Part shown: positions 51,272 to 59,671 of the stretch, in pieces | Numbering within the stretch: position 1 is the stretch's first letter | Layout of the letters: each line of letters opens with the position of its first letter | From: UBA7803 sp041686955 | GTDB taxonomy: Bacteria; Pseudomonadota; Gammaproteobacteria; Pseudomonadales; Azotimanducaceae | DNA length: 64,000 bases | Direction of reading: 5' to 3' | NCBI GenBank assembly: GCA_041686955.1 | Contig: JAWLCV010000001.1 | Location: forward strand, 62,001 to 126,000 | Program-made: the position numbers and the translations under genes | Notes under the pieces: model-generated | What the model was told of the DNA's origin: nothing | What the model saw: the letters and a program-made list of their open reading frames with translations, nothing else | Databases searched by the model: none

Positions 51272-52062
51272 TGGCCGCCACCACCACGCTGCTGCGCCTG
51301 CTGGGGAGCCGGGCGCTGAACCGGCTGGCCAGCCTCGGGCGCGCGAGCATGATGTGGCTCACCGCAATCTCGGGCAAGCCGCGGCGCGGCGATCTCGGTC
51401 TCCTGGTTCGGCAGATTCACACCATCGGCGTGCTGTCGCTGGTGATCATCGTGCTCTCCGCCTTCTCCATCGGCGCGGTCATCGCCTTGCAGTTCTACAC
51501 CCAGCTCGCCCGCTTCGGTGCCGAGGATGCGGTGGGCCTGGGCCTGGCCCTGGTGCTGCTGCGGGAGCTGGGGCCGGTGGTGACGGCGTTGCTGTTCGCC
51601 GGCCGGGCCGGTTCGGCCATCACCGCCGAGATCGGTCTGATGAAGAGCACCGAGCAGCTTTCCAGCATGGAAATGATGGGCGTGGATCCGCTGCACCGCA
51701 TCGTCGCGCCGCGGCTGTGGGCCGGTCTTCTGTGCCTGCCCATGCTCACCGCGATCTTCAATGTGGTCGCCATCTACGGTGGGATGGTGGTTGCCGTTCA
51801 GTGGCTCGGCAGTGACGCGGGCGGTTTCTGGTCGGGCATGCAGGACACGGTGGAGGTCTGGGAGGACGTGGGCAAAGGCATGATCAAGAGCGTGGTGTTC
51901 GCCGTGGTCGTGACCTGGATCGCGGTGTTCCAGGGCTACGACACAGAGCCCACGGCCGAGGGCATCGGCCTTTCCACCACCCGAACGGTGGTGATGTCGT
52001 CGGTGATGGTGCTGGCCATCGATTTCCTCCTCACCTTGGGTATGTACGGAGATTTCAGGTAA
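51268..52062 (+). CDS. mlaE: Phospholipid transport permease MlaE
   Basis: A 264-residue permease with about five helices. GAVIALQFYTQLARFGAEDAVGL, LRELGPVVTALLFAGRAGSAITAEIG and EQLSSMEMMGVDPL (parts shown) are the MlaE signature. It forms the membrane dimer of the MlaFEDB complex. The ATG at 51268 overlaps mlaF and the stop overlaps the mlaD start by one base (TAATG). Confidence 0.96.
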   Translation: MMAATTTLLRLLGSRALNRLASLGRASMMWLTAISGKPRRGDLGLLVRQIHTIGVLSLVIIVLSAFSIGAVIALQFYTQLARFGAEDAVGLGLALVLLRELGPVVTALLFAGRAGSAITAEIGLMKSTEQLSSMEMMGVDPLHRIVAPRLWAGLLCLPMLTAIFNVVAIYGGMVVAVQWLGSDAGGFWSGMQDTVEVWEDVGKGMIKSVVFAVVVTWIAVFQGYDTEPTAEGIGLSTTRTVVMSSVMVLAIDFLLTLGMYGDFR

Positions 52063-52520
52063 TGCAGATGCGGACGGTGGAGATCAGCGTGGGCGCGTTC
52101 GTCCTCGCTGGCATTCTGGCGCTGGTCGTGCTGATGGTGCAGGTGAGCGGTGTGGCCCTGACGGCCGACGGCGAATCGCACATCATCTACGCCGAGTTCG
52201 ACGACGTCGCCGGGCTGCGGGTTCGGGGCAAGGTCAGCATGGCGGGTGTTACCATAGGCCGGGTCGCCGACATCGAGGTGGATCCGCTCTACGGCCGGGC
52301 CACCGTGCAGCTCGAGATCGACGACAACGGCTGGCCGCTGCCGGCGGATACGGGTGCCCGTATCCTGACGGAAGGCGTGCTGGGGGCCCGCTACGTGGGA
52401 TTGAGCCCCGGCGCCGACGAGGAGATGCTGGAGGACGGCGACTACATTTCGGACACCCAGGGCGCCATGGTTCTCGAGAATCTCATCGGCGACCTGATCA
52501 CCCGACTGGGAGCTTCGTGA
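52062..52520 (+). CDS. mlaD: Phospholipid transport MCE-domain protein MlaD
   Basis: A 152-residue protein with an N-terminal membrane helix (VGAFVLAGILALVVLMV) and one MCE domain (about 38-115) with FDDVAGLRVRGKVSMAGVTIGRV, LTEGVLGARYVGLSPG as its later strands (shown in part). It forms the hexameric periplasmic ring of the Mla complex. It is a little shorter than the E. coli protein (183 residues), lacking part of the C-terminal tail. mlaC starts one base after its stop. Confidence 0.95.
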   Translation: MQMRTVEISVGAFVLAGILALVVLMVQVSGVALTADGESHIIYAEFDDVAGLRVRGKVSMAGVTIGRVADIEVDPLYGRATVQLEIDDNGWPLPADTGARILTEGVLGARYVGLSPGADEEMLEDGDYISDTQGAMVLENLIGDLITRLGAS

Positions 52521-52521
52521 C

Positions 52522-53310
52522 ATGATGCGTGATTCCATCCTTGCCGCGTCCCCGCGACCTGGCCGCCCGATGCGCACGGCCGTGCGGGCGGTGAGGGCGC
52601 TGACCCTCGCCGCCGTATCCCTGCTGGCTCCCCTGGCCGCCGCGGCAGTCCAGGACGAAGCGCGCGATGCCACCGAGATGGTGCGCGACACCACCGATCA
52701 GGTGCTCGAGCTCATCGAGAGCGCTCGCAGCTACGCAGAGGAGGATCCGGATCGGTTCTACCGGGAAGTGGAAGCCCTGCTTTCGCCGGTGGTCGACTTC
52801 GATGCGTTCGCGCGCAGCGTCATGGCGGTGCACTACCGCGACGCCAACCAGGAGCAGCGGGAGCGGTTCGCCGAGCGGTTCAAGTGGGGCCTGGTGCGGA
52901 CGTACGCCATGGCGCTGCTGGAGTTCAAGAACGGCGAGGTGGTGGTGGTGCCGCCGGACCGGCCCGCCCGGAACCCGGATCGGCAGACGGTGAAGATGGA
53001 GATCCGCACGGCCCAGGGAGAGGTGTACCCGGTGCTGTACTCGGTGACCCGGAACGACGACGGGGAATGGAAGGTCCGCAACCTCATCGTCAACGGCGTG
53101 AACATGGGCCTCACCTATCGCAATCAGTTCAACAGCGCCATGCGCGACCCCCGGTACGATGGCGACATGGACAAGGTCATCGATGCCTGGAGCGAGCTGC
53201 TGAAATCCGAGGCCCCCGGGATCGAGGACGAGGAAGCTCCGGCGCAGGAGGCGCGGCGTACTCCAGCGGGTGCCCGTGACCGGGCCGGCGTTGGGGAGCT
53301 GGCCGCGTGA
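52522..53310 (+). CDS. mlaC: Periplasmic phospholipid-binding protein MlaC
   Basis: A 262-residue protein with a signal peptide (basic start, ALTLAAVSLLAPLAAAA) and the MlaC/Ttg2 domain: SPVVDFDAFARSVMAVHYRDA, RFKWGLVRTYAMALLEF and WKVRNLIVNGVNMGLTYRNQF (parts shown). It ferries phospholipid between the MlaA and MlaFEDB complexes. The C-terminal about 35 residues are acidic and low-complexity, longer than in E. coli. The end overlaps mlaB by 4 nt. Confidence 0.94.
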   Translation: MMRDSILAASPRPGRPMRTAVRAVRALTLAAVSLLAPLAAAAVQDEARDATEMVRDTTDQVLELIESARSYAEEDPDRFYREVEALLSPVVDFDAFARSVMAVHYRDANQEQRERFAERFKWGLVRTYAMALLEFKNGEVVVVPPDRPARNPDRQTVKMEIRTAQGEVYPVLYSVTRNDDGEWKVRNLIVNGVNMGLTYRNQFNSAMRDPRYDGDMDKVIDAWSELLKSEAPGIEDEEAPAQEARRTPAGARDRAGVGELAA

Positions 53311-53612
53311 ACGACGCCGTGGAAGCTGCGTTCCGTCCGACCGGCCGCGTGACCTTCGGCAATCTCCTGCGCCTTCGCCAGGAGGGGGAAGCCGCCATCG
53401 CCGCGGCGCCCGAAAAGGCCGTGGTGGACCTTTCCGGGCTGGAAAACGGCAACTCGGCGGCGGTGGCCCTGCTCATGGCCTGGTTTCGTGCGGCCCGCAA
53501 TCTGGACAAGTCCATCGTCTTCACCCGCGCCCCCACCGGCATCCGGAACATCATCGAGCTCTCCGGCATGCACGACGTGCTGCCGCTGCAGGACGACGGA
53601 GCACAGCCATGA
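53307..53612 (+). CDS. mlaB: STAS-domain protein MlaB
   Basis: A 101-residue STAS protein. VVDLSGLENGNSAAVALLMAWFRAARN carries the characteristic D-S-A/G-loop in the form LENGNSAAVALL, where MlaB usually has V-D-S-A/S-L. It stabilises MlaF in the complex. The GTG at 53307 overlaps the mlaC stop (GTGA); the end overlaps ibaG by 4 nt. Confidence 0.88.
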   Translation: MNDAVEAAFRPTGRVTFGNLLRLRQEGEAAIAAAPEKAVVDLSGLENGNSAAVALLMAWFRAARNLDKSIVFTRAPTGIRNIIELSGMHDVLPLQDDGAQP

Positions 53613-53836
53613 ACGACGTCATCGCGCGCTCCATCAGAACCCGCATCCCCGACGCCGAGGTGGAGGCGGTGGTGGAAGGCAATCGCGCCCTGATCACGGT
53701 GGTGAGCCGCGAGTTCGAGGGCATGAGCCGGGTGCGCAAGCAGCAGGCGGTCTATGCCTGCATCGATCACCTGATCGCGGACGGCTCGCTCCACGCGGTG
53801 AGCATCCGCGCCCTGACCCCGGACGAGCGTCCCTGA
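53609..53836 (+). CDS. ibaG: BolA-family protein IbaG
   Basis: A 75-residue BolA-like protein: IARSIRTRIPDAEVEAV and the RVRKQQAVYACI segment with DGSLHAVSIRALTP. IbaG is acid-inducible in E. coli and interacts with monothiol glutaredoxin and iron-sulfur clusters. Position between mlaB and murA is conserved. The ATG overlaps the mlaB stop (ATGA); a longer upstream frame is rejected for that reason. Confidence 0.92.
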   Translation: MNDVIARSIRTRIPDAEVEAVVEGNRALITVVSREFEGMSRVRKQQAVYACIDHLIADGSLHAVSIRALTPDERP

Positions 53837-53856
53837 CGAACGGAGTGGATCGCTGA

Positions 53857-55167
53857 ATGGACAAGCTGCTGATCACCGGCGGCACTCGCCTGTCCGGCTC
53901 ACTGCGCATCTCCGGCGCCAAGAACGCGGCGCTGCCCATCCTCGCCGCCAGCCTGCTGACGGAGGAGCCGGTGCTGCTGGACAACCTGCCGCACCTGCAC
54001 GACGTGACCACCATGCTCGAGCTGCTCGGCTGCCTGGGCGTGGACGTGGTGGTCAACGAGAAGATGCAGGTGGAGGTGAGAGCCCGGGAACTCCGGGAGC
54101 TGCGCGCGCCCTACGAGCTGGTGAAGACCATGCGCGCGTCGTTCGTGGTGCTGGGGCCGCTGCTCACCCGGTTCGGCCAGGCGGAGGTCTCCCTGCCGGG
54201 CGGCTGCGCCATCGGCGCCCGCCCGGTGGATCAGCATCTGAAGGCCCTGGAAGCCCTCGGCGCCGAGATCGAGGTGGTGGACGGCTACGTCATCGGCCGG
54301 GCACCCGCGGGCCTGGTGGGGGCCGATTTCCGCTTCGATCTGGTGACGGTGGGGGGAACGCAGAATCTGCTGATGGCGGCCACGCTGGCCCGCGGCACCA
54401 CGCGCATCCGCAACGCGGCATGCGAGCCGGAAGTCACCGATCTCGGTAACTTCCTCAACGCCATGGGCGCCCGGGTCAGCGGCCACGGTACTCCGGAGAT
54501 CGTGGTGGAAGGCGTGGATCGGCTGCACGGCTGCAGCTACCGGGTGATGCCGGACCGCGTGGAAACCGGCACGTACCTCATCGCCGCGGCGGCCACCGGC
54601 GGCCGTATCCGGCTGGAGCGCACCGATCCGGCGCTGCTCACTGCCGTTCTCGACAAGCTGGCGGAGGCGGGCGCGGAGCTGCGCCAGGGCGACACCTGGA
54701 TCGAACTCGACATGCACGGCAAGCGCCCGCGCGCCGTCGACATCGAAACCGCCCCCTACCCGGGGTTCCCCACGGACATGCAGGCGCAGTTCCTGGCCAT
54801 GAACGCGGTGGCGGAAGGGGACAGCCACATCAGCGAGACCATCTTCGAGAACCGTTTCATGCACGTTCAGGAGATCAACCGGCTGGGCGCCCGGATCGTG
54901 CTGGACGGGCCGTCCCGGGCGCTGGTTCACGGGGTGGAGCGGCTGAAGGCGGCGCCGGTGATGGCCACGGACCTCCGGGCGTCGTTCAGCCTGGTGGTGG
55001 CGGCCCTGGTGGCCGAAGGCACGACCCTGATCGATCGGATCTACCACATCGACCGCGGCTACGAGACCATCGAGGAGAAACTGTCGCAGCTCGGCGCCCG
55101 GGTGCAGCGGGTTTCCGAGGCGCCGCGCGGCGGCCGCCGCCCCCGCCTGCAGGTTGCCGGAGAGTAG
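53857..55167 (+). CDS. murA: UDP-N-acetylglucosamine 1-carboxyvinyltransferase
   Basis: A 436-residue EPSP-synthase-like enzyme for the first committed step of peptidoglycan synthesis. Lys22 is in GAKNAALP, and Cys117 in LPGGCAIGARPVD is the residue that binds phosphoenolpyruvate and is hit by fosfomycin. Since Cys, not Asp, is present, natural fosfomycin resistance through MurA is not expected. The start follows ibaG by 20 nt, and hisG follows by 6 nt. Confidence 0.97.
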   Translation: MDKLLITGGTRLSGSLRISGAKNAALPILAASLLTEEPVLLDNLPHLHDVTTMLELLGCLGVDVVVNEKMQVEVRARELRELRAPYELVKTMRASFVVLGPLLTRFGQAEVSLPGGCAIGARPVDQHLKALEALGAEIEVVDGYVIGRAPAGLVGADFRFDLVTVGGTQNLLMAATLARGTTRIRNAACEPEVTDLGNFLNAMGARVSGHGTPEIVVEGVDRLHGCSYRVMPDRVETGTYLIAAAATGGRIRLERTDPALLTAVLDKLAEAGAELRQGDTWIELDMHGKRPRAVDIETAPYPGFPTDMQAQFLAMNAVAEGDSHISETIFENRFMHVQEINRLGARIVLDGPSRALVHGVERLKAAPVMATDLRASFSLVVAALVAEGTTLIDRIYHIDRGYETIEEKLSQLGARVQRVSEAPRGGRRPRLQVAGE

Positions 55168-55173
55168 ACGTCC

Positions 55174-55800
55174 ATGCCGGGACTCACCATCGCCCTGAAT
55201 CGCGGACGCATTCTGAAGGAATGTCTCCCCTTGCTCGAAGCCGCCGGCGTGCGGCCCGCGGAGGACATCGACGGCAGCCGCAAGCTGGTGTTCAGCACCA
55301 CCGAAGGCGATCACACCCTGGTAGTGATGCGCGGCTCGGACGTGCCCACCTACGTGGAGCACGGTGCCGCGGATCTCGGCATCGTCGGCAAGGACACCAT
55401 CATGGAGCACGGCAGCAGCGGCTTCTACGAGCGCCTGGATCTGGGCATCGGCCGCTGCCGGATCATGACGGCGGCGCCCGTGGGCGCCTCGCTGGATCGG
55501 GCGCCGTTGCGCGTAGCCACCAAGTTCGTGAACGTGGCGCGCCGATACTTCGAGCAGCAGGGCCGGCAGGTGAGCATCATTCCGCTGTCCGGCGCCATGG
55601 AGATCGCGCCGCTGATGAATCTGGCGGACTGCATCGTCGACATCGTCGACACCGGCAACACCCTGAAGGCCAACGGGTTGGAGGCACTCGAGACCATCGC
55701 GCACGTCAGCTCCCGGGTGATCGTCAACCGCGCCGCCATGAAGACCCGGTTCGACGCCGTGCAGCAGCTCATCGACCGCCTGCGCGAGGTGTGCCCGTGA
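55174..55800 (+). CDS. hisG: ATP phosphoribosyltransferase, short form
   Basis: A 208-residue catalytic subunit: LTIALNRGRILKE, MRGSDVPTYVEHGAADLGIVGKD and IVDIVDTGNTLKANGLE (parts shown) are the PRPP- and ATP-binding segments. It lacks the regulatory C-terminal domain of the 300-residue form, so it should need a HisZ partner, encoded elsewhere. It performs the first step of histidine synthesis. hisD overlaps its stop by 4 nt. Confidence 0.95.
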   Translation: MPGLTIALNRGRILKECLPLLEAAGVRPAEDIDGSRKLVFSTTEGDHTLVVMRGSDVPTYVEHGAADLGIVGKDTIMEHGSSGFYERLDLGIGRCRIMTAAPVGASLDRAPLRVATKFVNVARRYFEQQGRQVSIIPLSGAMEIAPLMNLADCIVDIVDTGNTLKANGLEALETIAHVSSRVIVNRAAMKTRFDAVQQLIDRLREVCP

Positions 55801-57116
55801 CCCTGGGCATCCGCAGGCTGACCACCGCCGAGCCCTCCTTCGACGAGGCGCTCGACGCCCTGCTGCGCTGGGAGGTGGGCGAAGACGACGAGGTCAATCG
55901 GATCGCCGCGGAGATCGTCCGGGACGTGCGCCGGCGCGGCGACGACGCGCTGCTCGAGCTCACCCGCCGACTGGACCGGTGGCAGCCGGCGGACGCCGCC
56001 GCATTGCGCCTGGACCCGGCCGACTTCGAGTCCGCCTACCGGAGTCTCGCCCCGGCGGAGCGCCAGGCGCTGGAGATGGCGGCGGAGCGCATCGAAGCGT
56101 ATCACCGGCACCAGCTCGGCGGCGACTGGGAATACACCGATTCGGACGGCAACCGTCTGGGGCAGCGGGTGACCCCCCTCGAGCGGGTCGGCCTGTACGT
56201 GCCGGGCGGGCAGGCGGCCTACCCCTCCACCGTGCTCATGACCGCTATCCCGGCGCGCGTCGCCGGGGTGGACGAGGTTGTGATGACGGTGCCCACGCCC
56301 GATGGGGTGAAAAATCCCCTGGTGCTGGCCGCGGCCCGGGTCGCCGGTGTTGGCCGCGGCTTCGCCGTGGGCGGTGCACAGGCTGTGGCTGCCCTGGCTT
56401 TCGGCACCCCCAGCATTCCCCGGGTGGACAAGATCGTGGGCCCCGGCGGTGCCTTCGTGGCTGCCGCCAAGCGCCTGGTGTTCGGCGCCGTGGGCATCGA
56501 CGTCATCGCCGGTCCCAGCGAGGTGCTGATCATCGCCGACGGTTCCGCACCGGTGTCGTGGATGGCCCTCGACCTGTTCTCCCAGGCGGAGCACGACGCC
56601 GCGGCGCAGGCCATTCTGCTGAGCCCCGACGCCGCCTACCTGGACGAGCTGGAGCAGACCCTGGCGGCCATGCTCCCGGAGCGGCCGCGGGCGGACATCA
56701 TCCGCCGCTCCCTCGAGAAACGCGGCGCCCTGATCCAGACCCGGGACCTGGACGAGGCGGTGACGCTCGCCAACCGCATCGCACCGGAGCATCTGGAGCT
56801 GGCGGTGGCGGACCCGGACGCCATTCTGGCAGGCGTTCGCCACGCCGGCGCCATCTTCGTCGGCGCTCATTCTCCGGAAGTGATGGGGGACTACGCCGCG
56901 GGCCCCAGCCACGTCCTCCCCACCTTCGGCACCGCGCGCTTCTCGTCGCCGCTCGGTGTCTACGACTTCCAGAAGCGCAGCTCCGTCATTCGCATGAGCG
57001 CGGAGGGCGCCGAGCGGGTGGCCCGGACGTCGGCGACGCTCGCGCACGGCGAGGGGCTGGAGGCCCACGCGCGGGCGGCGGAGGCCCGCTTCCGCGACGA
57101 CGACGGCAGGGCCTGA
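55797..57116 (+). CDS. hisD: Histidinol dehydrogenase
   Basis: A 439-residue enzyme. YVPGGQAAYPSTVLM, DVIAGPSEVLIIAD, LDLFSQAEHDAAAQAIL (with the zinc ligands Gln and His) and IAPEHLEL are visible. It oxidises histidinol to histidine in two steps. The GTG at 55797 overlaps the hisG stop (GTGA) and is the natural start. hisC, often next in related genomes, is not present; a 317-bp gap and a TonB-dependent receptor follow. Confidence 0.95.
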   Translation: MTLGIRRLTTAEPSFDEALDALLRWEVGEDDEVNRIAAEIVRDVRRRGDDALLELTRRLDRWQPADAAALRLDPADFESAYRSLAPAERQALEMAAERIEAYHRHQLGGDWEYTDSDGNRLGQRVTPLERVGLYVPGGQAAYPSTVLMTAIPARVAGVDEVVMTVPTPDGVKNPLVLAAARVAGVGRGFAVGGAQAVAALAFGTPSIPRVDKIVGPGGAFVAAAKRLVFGAVGIDVIAGPSEVLIIADGSAPVSWMALDLFSQAEHDAAAQAILLSPDAAYLDELEQTLAAMLPERPRADIIRRSLEKRGALIQTRDLDEAVTLANRIAPEHLELAVADPDAILAGVRHAGAIFVGAHSPEVMGDYAAGPSHVLPTFGTARFSSPLGVYDFQKRSSVIRMSAEGAERVARTSATLAHGEGLEAHARAAEARFRDDDGRA

Positions 57117-57433
57117 TGCAGCGGCCACACGCGTGGCCGGGCGGATCGCTACACGCGCCGGCTCGCCGACCACGCCCGTTCCGCATTTGCCGCTACCTGG
57201 CCCGGCGTGGCCCGCCGAGGCATCGGATGGTAAGGTAACTTCCGAAGTCGGGCGGAACCGCGCTGCACGGGCCGTTCGACGGGGCTTCGTGGGCGGGCTC
57301 GTCTCCGCCTCTGGCTCATCGGCCGCATTGCGTGCCTTGGCTACGTGCCGGCTCCCGCCGGTGTCATTCATAAGAATCCGCTCTCCGTCGCCGGGCGCAA
57401 CGTCCGAGCGAGCGGGGCGGGAAGGAGAGTCTC
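57117..57433. other. 317-bp intergenic region after hisD
   Basis: No credible gene, RNA or repeat is seen between hisD and the receptor gene. Just before the receptor start is a good ribosome site (AAGGAGAG). There is no clear terminator for the mla-his series. The region may hold the receptor promoter, but no convincing boxes were found. Confidence 0.5.
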
Positions 57434-59671
57434 ATGCCTATCACCAGAGGTTCGTGCCCCGGCCGACCTGCGCCCGGACGCCGTCGCGGCGTGCTGACCG
57501 CCCTGGGTGCGGCGCTCCTCGGCGCGTCGAGCGGCGTTGCCGTCGCGGCACAATCGGTCATCGAAGAAATCACGGTCACCGCCCAGAAGCGGGAGCAGGC
57601 GCTGCAGGACGTATCCATCGCCGTCAGCGCGTTTTCCGGCGATGCCATCGACAAGATGGGATTCGAGGAAGGCCTCGACATCACCCAGCAGGTTCCGAAC
57701 ATGAGCTACTTCGCCATCTTCGGCGAGGCATCGAGCCCTTCGGTGAGCCTGCGCGGCATCAGCCTGGTCAATTTTTCCGATTCCTGGGAGTCGCCGGTCT
57801 CCATCTACGTGGACCAGGTCTACCGCGGCAATCCCGCCGGCTCGGCCATCCAGCTCTTCGACCTGGAACGGGTGGAGGTGCTGCGGGGCCCGCAAGGCAC
57901 AATCTACGGCCGAAACACCACCGGCGGGCTGGTGCATTACGTTTCTCGCAAGCCCAGCTACGACCCGGAGGGCTATGCCTCGGTGACACTGGGCAGCTAC
58001 TCGCAGCGTATCTTCGAAGGCGTGATCAGCGGCCCGCTGACCGACCGGCTCCGAGGCCGGGTGGCGGTGAAGTCCACCCGGGACGATGGCTGGCAGACCA
58101 ACGTGGTGACCGGCGACGAGCTCAACACCACCGACAACCTGGGCTACCGGATTCAGCTGTCTGCCGATGTCGGCGGCGCCGAGCTGCTGCTCAACGTGCA
58201 CGGCAGCGAGGCCGATCAGGACACGGTAGGGTTCGCCCACATGGGCTACCTGACCAGCGCGAGCGCCGGTGCGCCCACCTGCGGCATCGGCGCCATTCAG
58301 GACGGGCTGTGCACCAGTGCCACGTTCGGCATGACGGGGGCGGAGGCGGTGAACGGTCGATTCGATCCGGAGCACGTCGCCTCCGGCGCCGCCGAAGGAC
58401 TCGCGACGGAGATCGACACCTTCGGGACCTCCGCCACGCTAACGCTCCCCTTCGAAGCATTTCAGCTCACCTCGATCACCGCCTACGAAGAGCTGGACAA
58501 GTTTCTGCAGGACGACGGTGACGGCACGGCGGTGGTCTACTTCGACGAGCAGTACGGCGTGGACGCCGAGCAGTACACCCAGGAGCTTCGGCTCGACGGC
58601 GCGACCGCCGGCATGCAGTGGGTGGCGGGCGTCTATTACTTCAAGGACGACCGCGGCCTGGTGACCGAAGCCCCCACCACCGCCGACGGGCTCTGGCACC
58701 GGGAGGTCGTGGCGCTGGACACGCGGTCGTGGGCGTTGTTCGGTCAGGTGGAGTATGACCTGGCACCCGAGCTCACCCTCGTGGCGGGCCTGCGTTACAC
58801 GGACGAAGAGCGGGACTTTCGGCAGCGCTCGGGCCCGAGCTTCTACGATCCGGCGGTGCAGGCCGAGGACGATCTCTCGGAGAGCGCCACCACCGGTCGC
58901 ATCGGCCTCGACTGGCGGCCGCGGGAGAACACCCTGGCTTACGCCAGCGTGTCGACCGGCTTCAAGAGCGGAGGGTTCTCGGGCAGCTACAACGCGCTGC
59001 AGGCTGCGACGTTGCCGGTGACCTCGGAGGACGTGGTCAACTACGAGTTGGGGTTGAAGACCGAGCTGGCCAACGGCCGCGTGCGGCTGAACGCTGCGGT
59101 GTTTACCTACGAGGTGGAGGACTTCCAGGCGCAGGTGTTCCTCACCGTGGCCGACGGCAGCGTCATCACCAACGCCGGTGACGTCACGGGGGCCGGTGCG
59201 GAGCTGGAGATCACCGCCCTGGTCACACCGAACTTCGAGATCATCGCCGGGGCCGGGGTGCTCGACACCGAGTTCGACTCCGACCAGATATTCCTGGTGG
59301 CCGGCGACAGTTACACCCTGGATGGCAACGAGTTGCCATCGGCGCCGGAGCTCACCTACAACCTGGTGGCGCGCTACTACGTGAACCTGGGCGATCGCGG
59401 TGAGCTGGCGCTGCAGGGGGATTATGCCTGGCAGGACGACCATTACCTGCAGATCGAGAACGACCCTTACTCGCACCACGACAGCTACGGGATCGCCAAC
59501 GCGCGGGTGAGCTGGGTCTCCCGGGACGAGCGCTATACGGTGGAAGCCTTCGTCAAGAATCTCACGGACGAGGAGTACTTCACCTACCAGAACACCCTGG
59601 GGCCCGACTGGGGTTACGCGGTCTGGGGCAAGCCCCGCACGGCCGGCCTCGGCTTCACCGTGACTCTCTAG
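57434..59671 (+). CDS. TonB-dependent receptor
   Basis: A 745-residue outer-membrane receptor. A signal peptide (RRRGVLTALGAALLGASS, ending AVA-AQ), a TonB-box-like EEITVTA at about 44-50, the plug domain with LRGISLVNF and VEVLRGPQGTIYGRNTTGG, then a 22-strand-type barrel with TGFKSGGFSG and NLTDEEYF. The last residue is Leu, not the usual aromatic. The overall type is common in marine and sphingomonad-like bacteria and often takes up unknown organic ligands or siderophores. Two Cys within the insertion near 275-290 (PTCGIG..GLCTS) could form a disulfide in an outer loop. Substrate is unknown. It ends within the end of degS (4-nt tail overlap). Confidence 0.9.
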   Translation: MPITRGSCPGRPAPGRRRGVLTALGAALLGASSGVAVAAQSVIEEITVTAQKREQALQDVSIAVSAFSGDAIDKMGFEEGLDITQQVPNMSYFAIFGEASSPSVSLRGISLVNFSDSWESPVSIYVDQVYRGNPAGSAIQLFDLERVEVLRGPQGTIYGRNTTGGLVHYVSRKPSYDPEGYASVTLGSYSQRIFEGVISGPLTDRLRGRVAVKSTRDDGWQTNVVTGDELNTTDNLGYRIQLSADVGGAELLLNVHGSEADQDTVGFAHMGYLTSASAGAPTCGIGAIQDGLCTSATFGMTGAEAVNGRFDPEHVASGAAEGLATEIDTFGTSATLTLPFEAFQLTSITAYEELDKFLQDDGDGTAVVYFDEQYGVDAEQYTQELRLDGATAGMQWVAGVYYFKDDRGLVTEAPTTADGLWHREVVALDTRSWALFGQVEYDLAPELTLVAGLRYTDEERDFRQRSGPSFYDPAVQAEDDLSESATTGRIGLDWRPRENTLAYASVSTGFKSGGFSGSYNALQAATLPVTSEDVVNYELGLKTELANGRVRLNAAVFTYEVEDFQAQVFLTVADGSVITNAGDVTGAGAELEITALVTPNFEIIAGAGVLDTEFDSDQIFLVAGDSYTLDGNELPSAPELTYNLVARYYVNLGDRGELALQGDYAWQDDHYLQIENDPYSHHDSYGIANARVSWVSRDERYTVEAFVKNLTDEEYFTYQNTLGPDWGYAVWGKPRTAGLGFTVTL

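Noticed and set aside
53899..55704. 601-codon minus-strand frame opposite murA and hisG
   Set aside because: Shadow of two well-supported genes; its translation shows no domain and biased composition.
55425..57371. 648-codon minus-strand frame opposite hisD
   Set aside because: No recognisable motif; hisD in the plus frame is complete and conserved.
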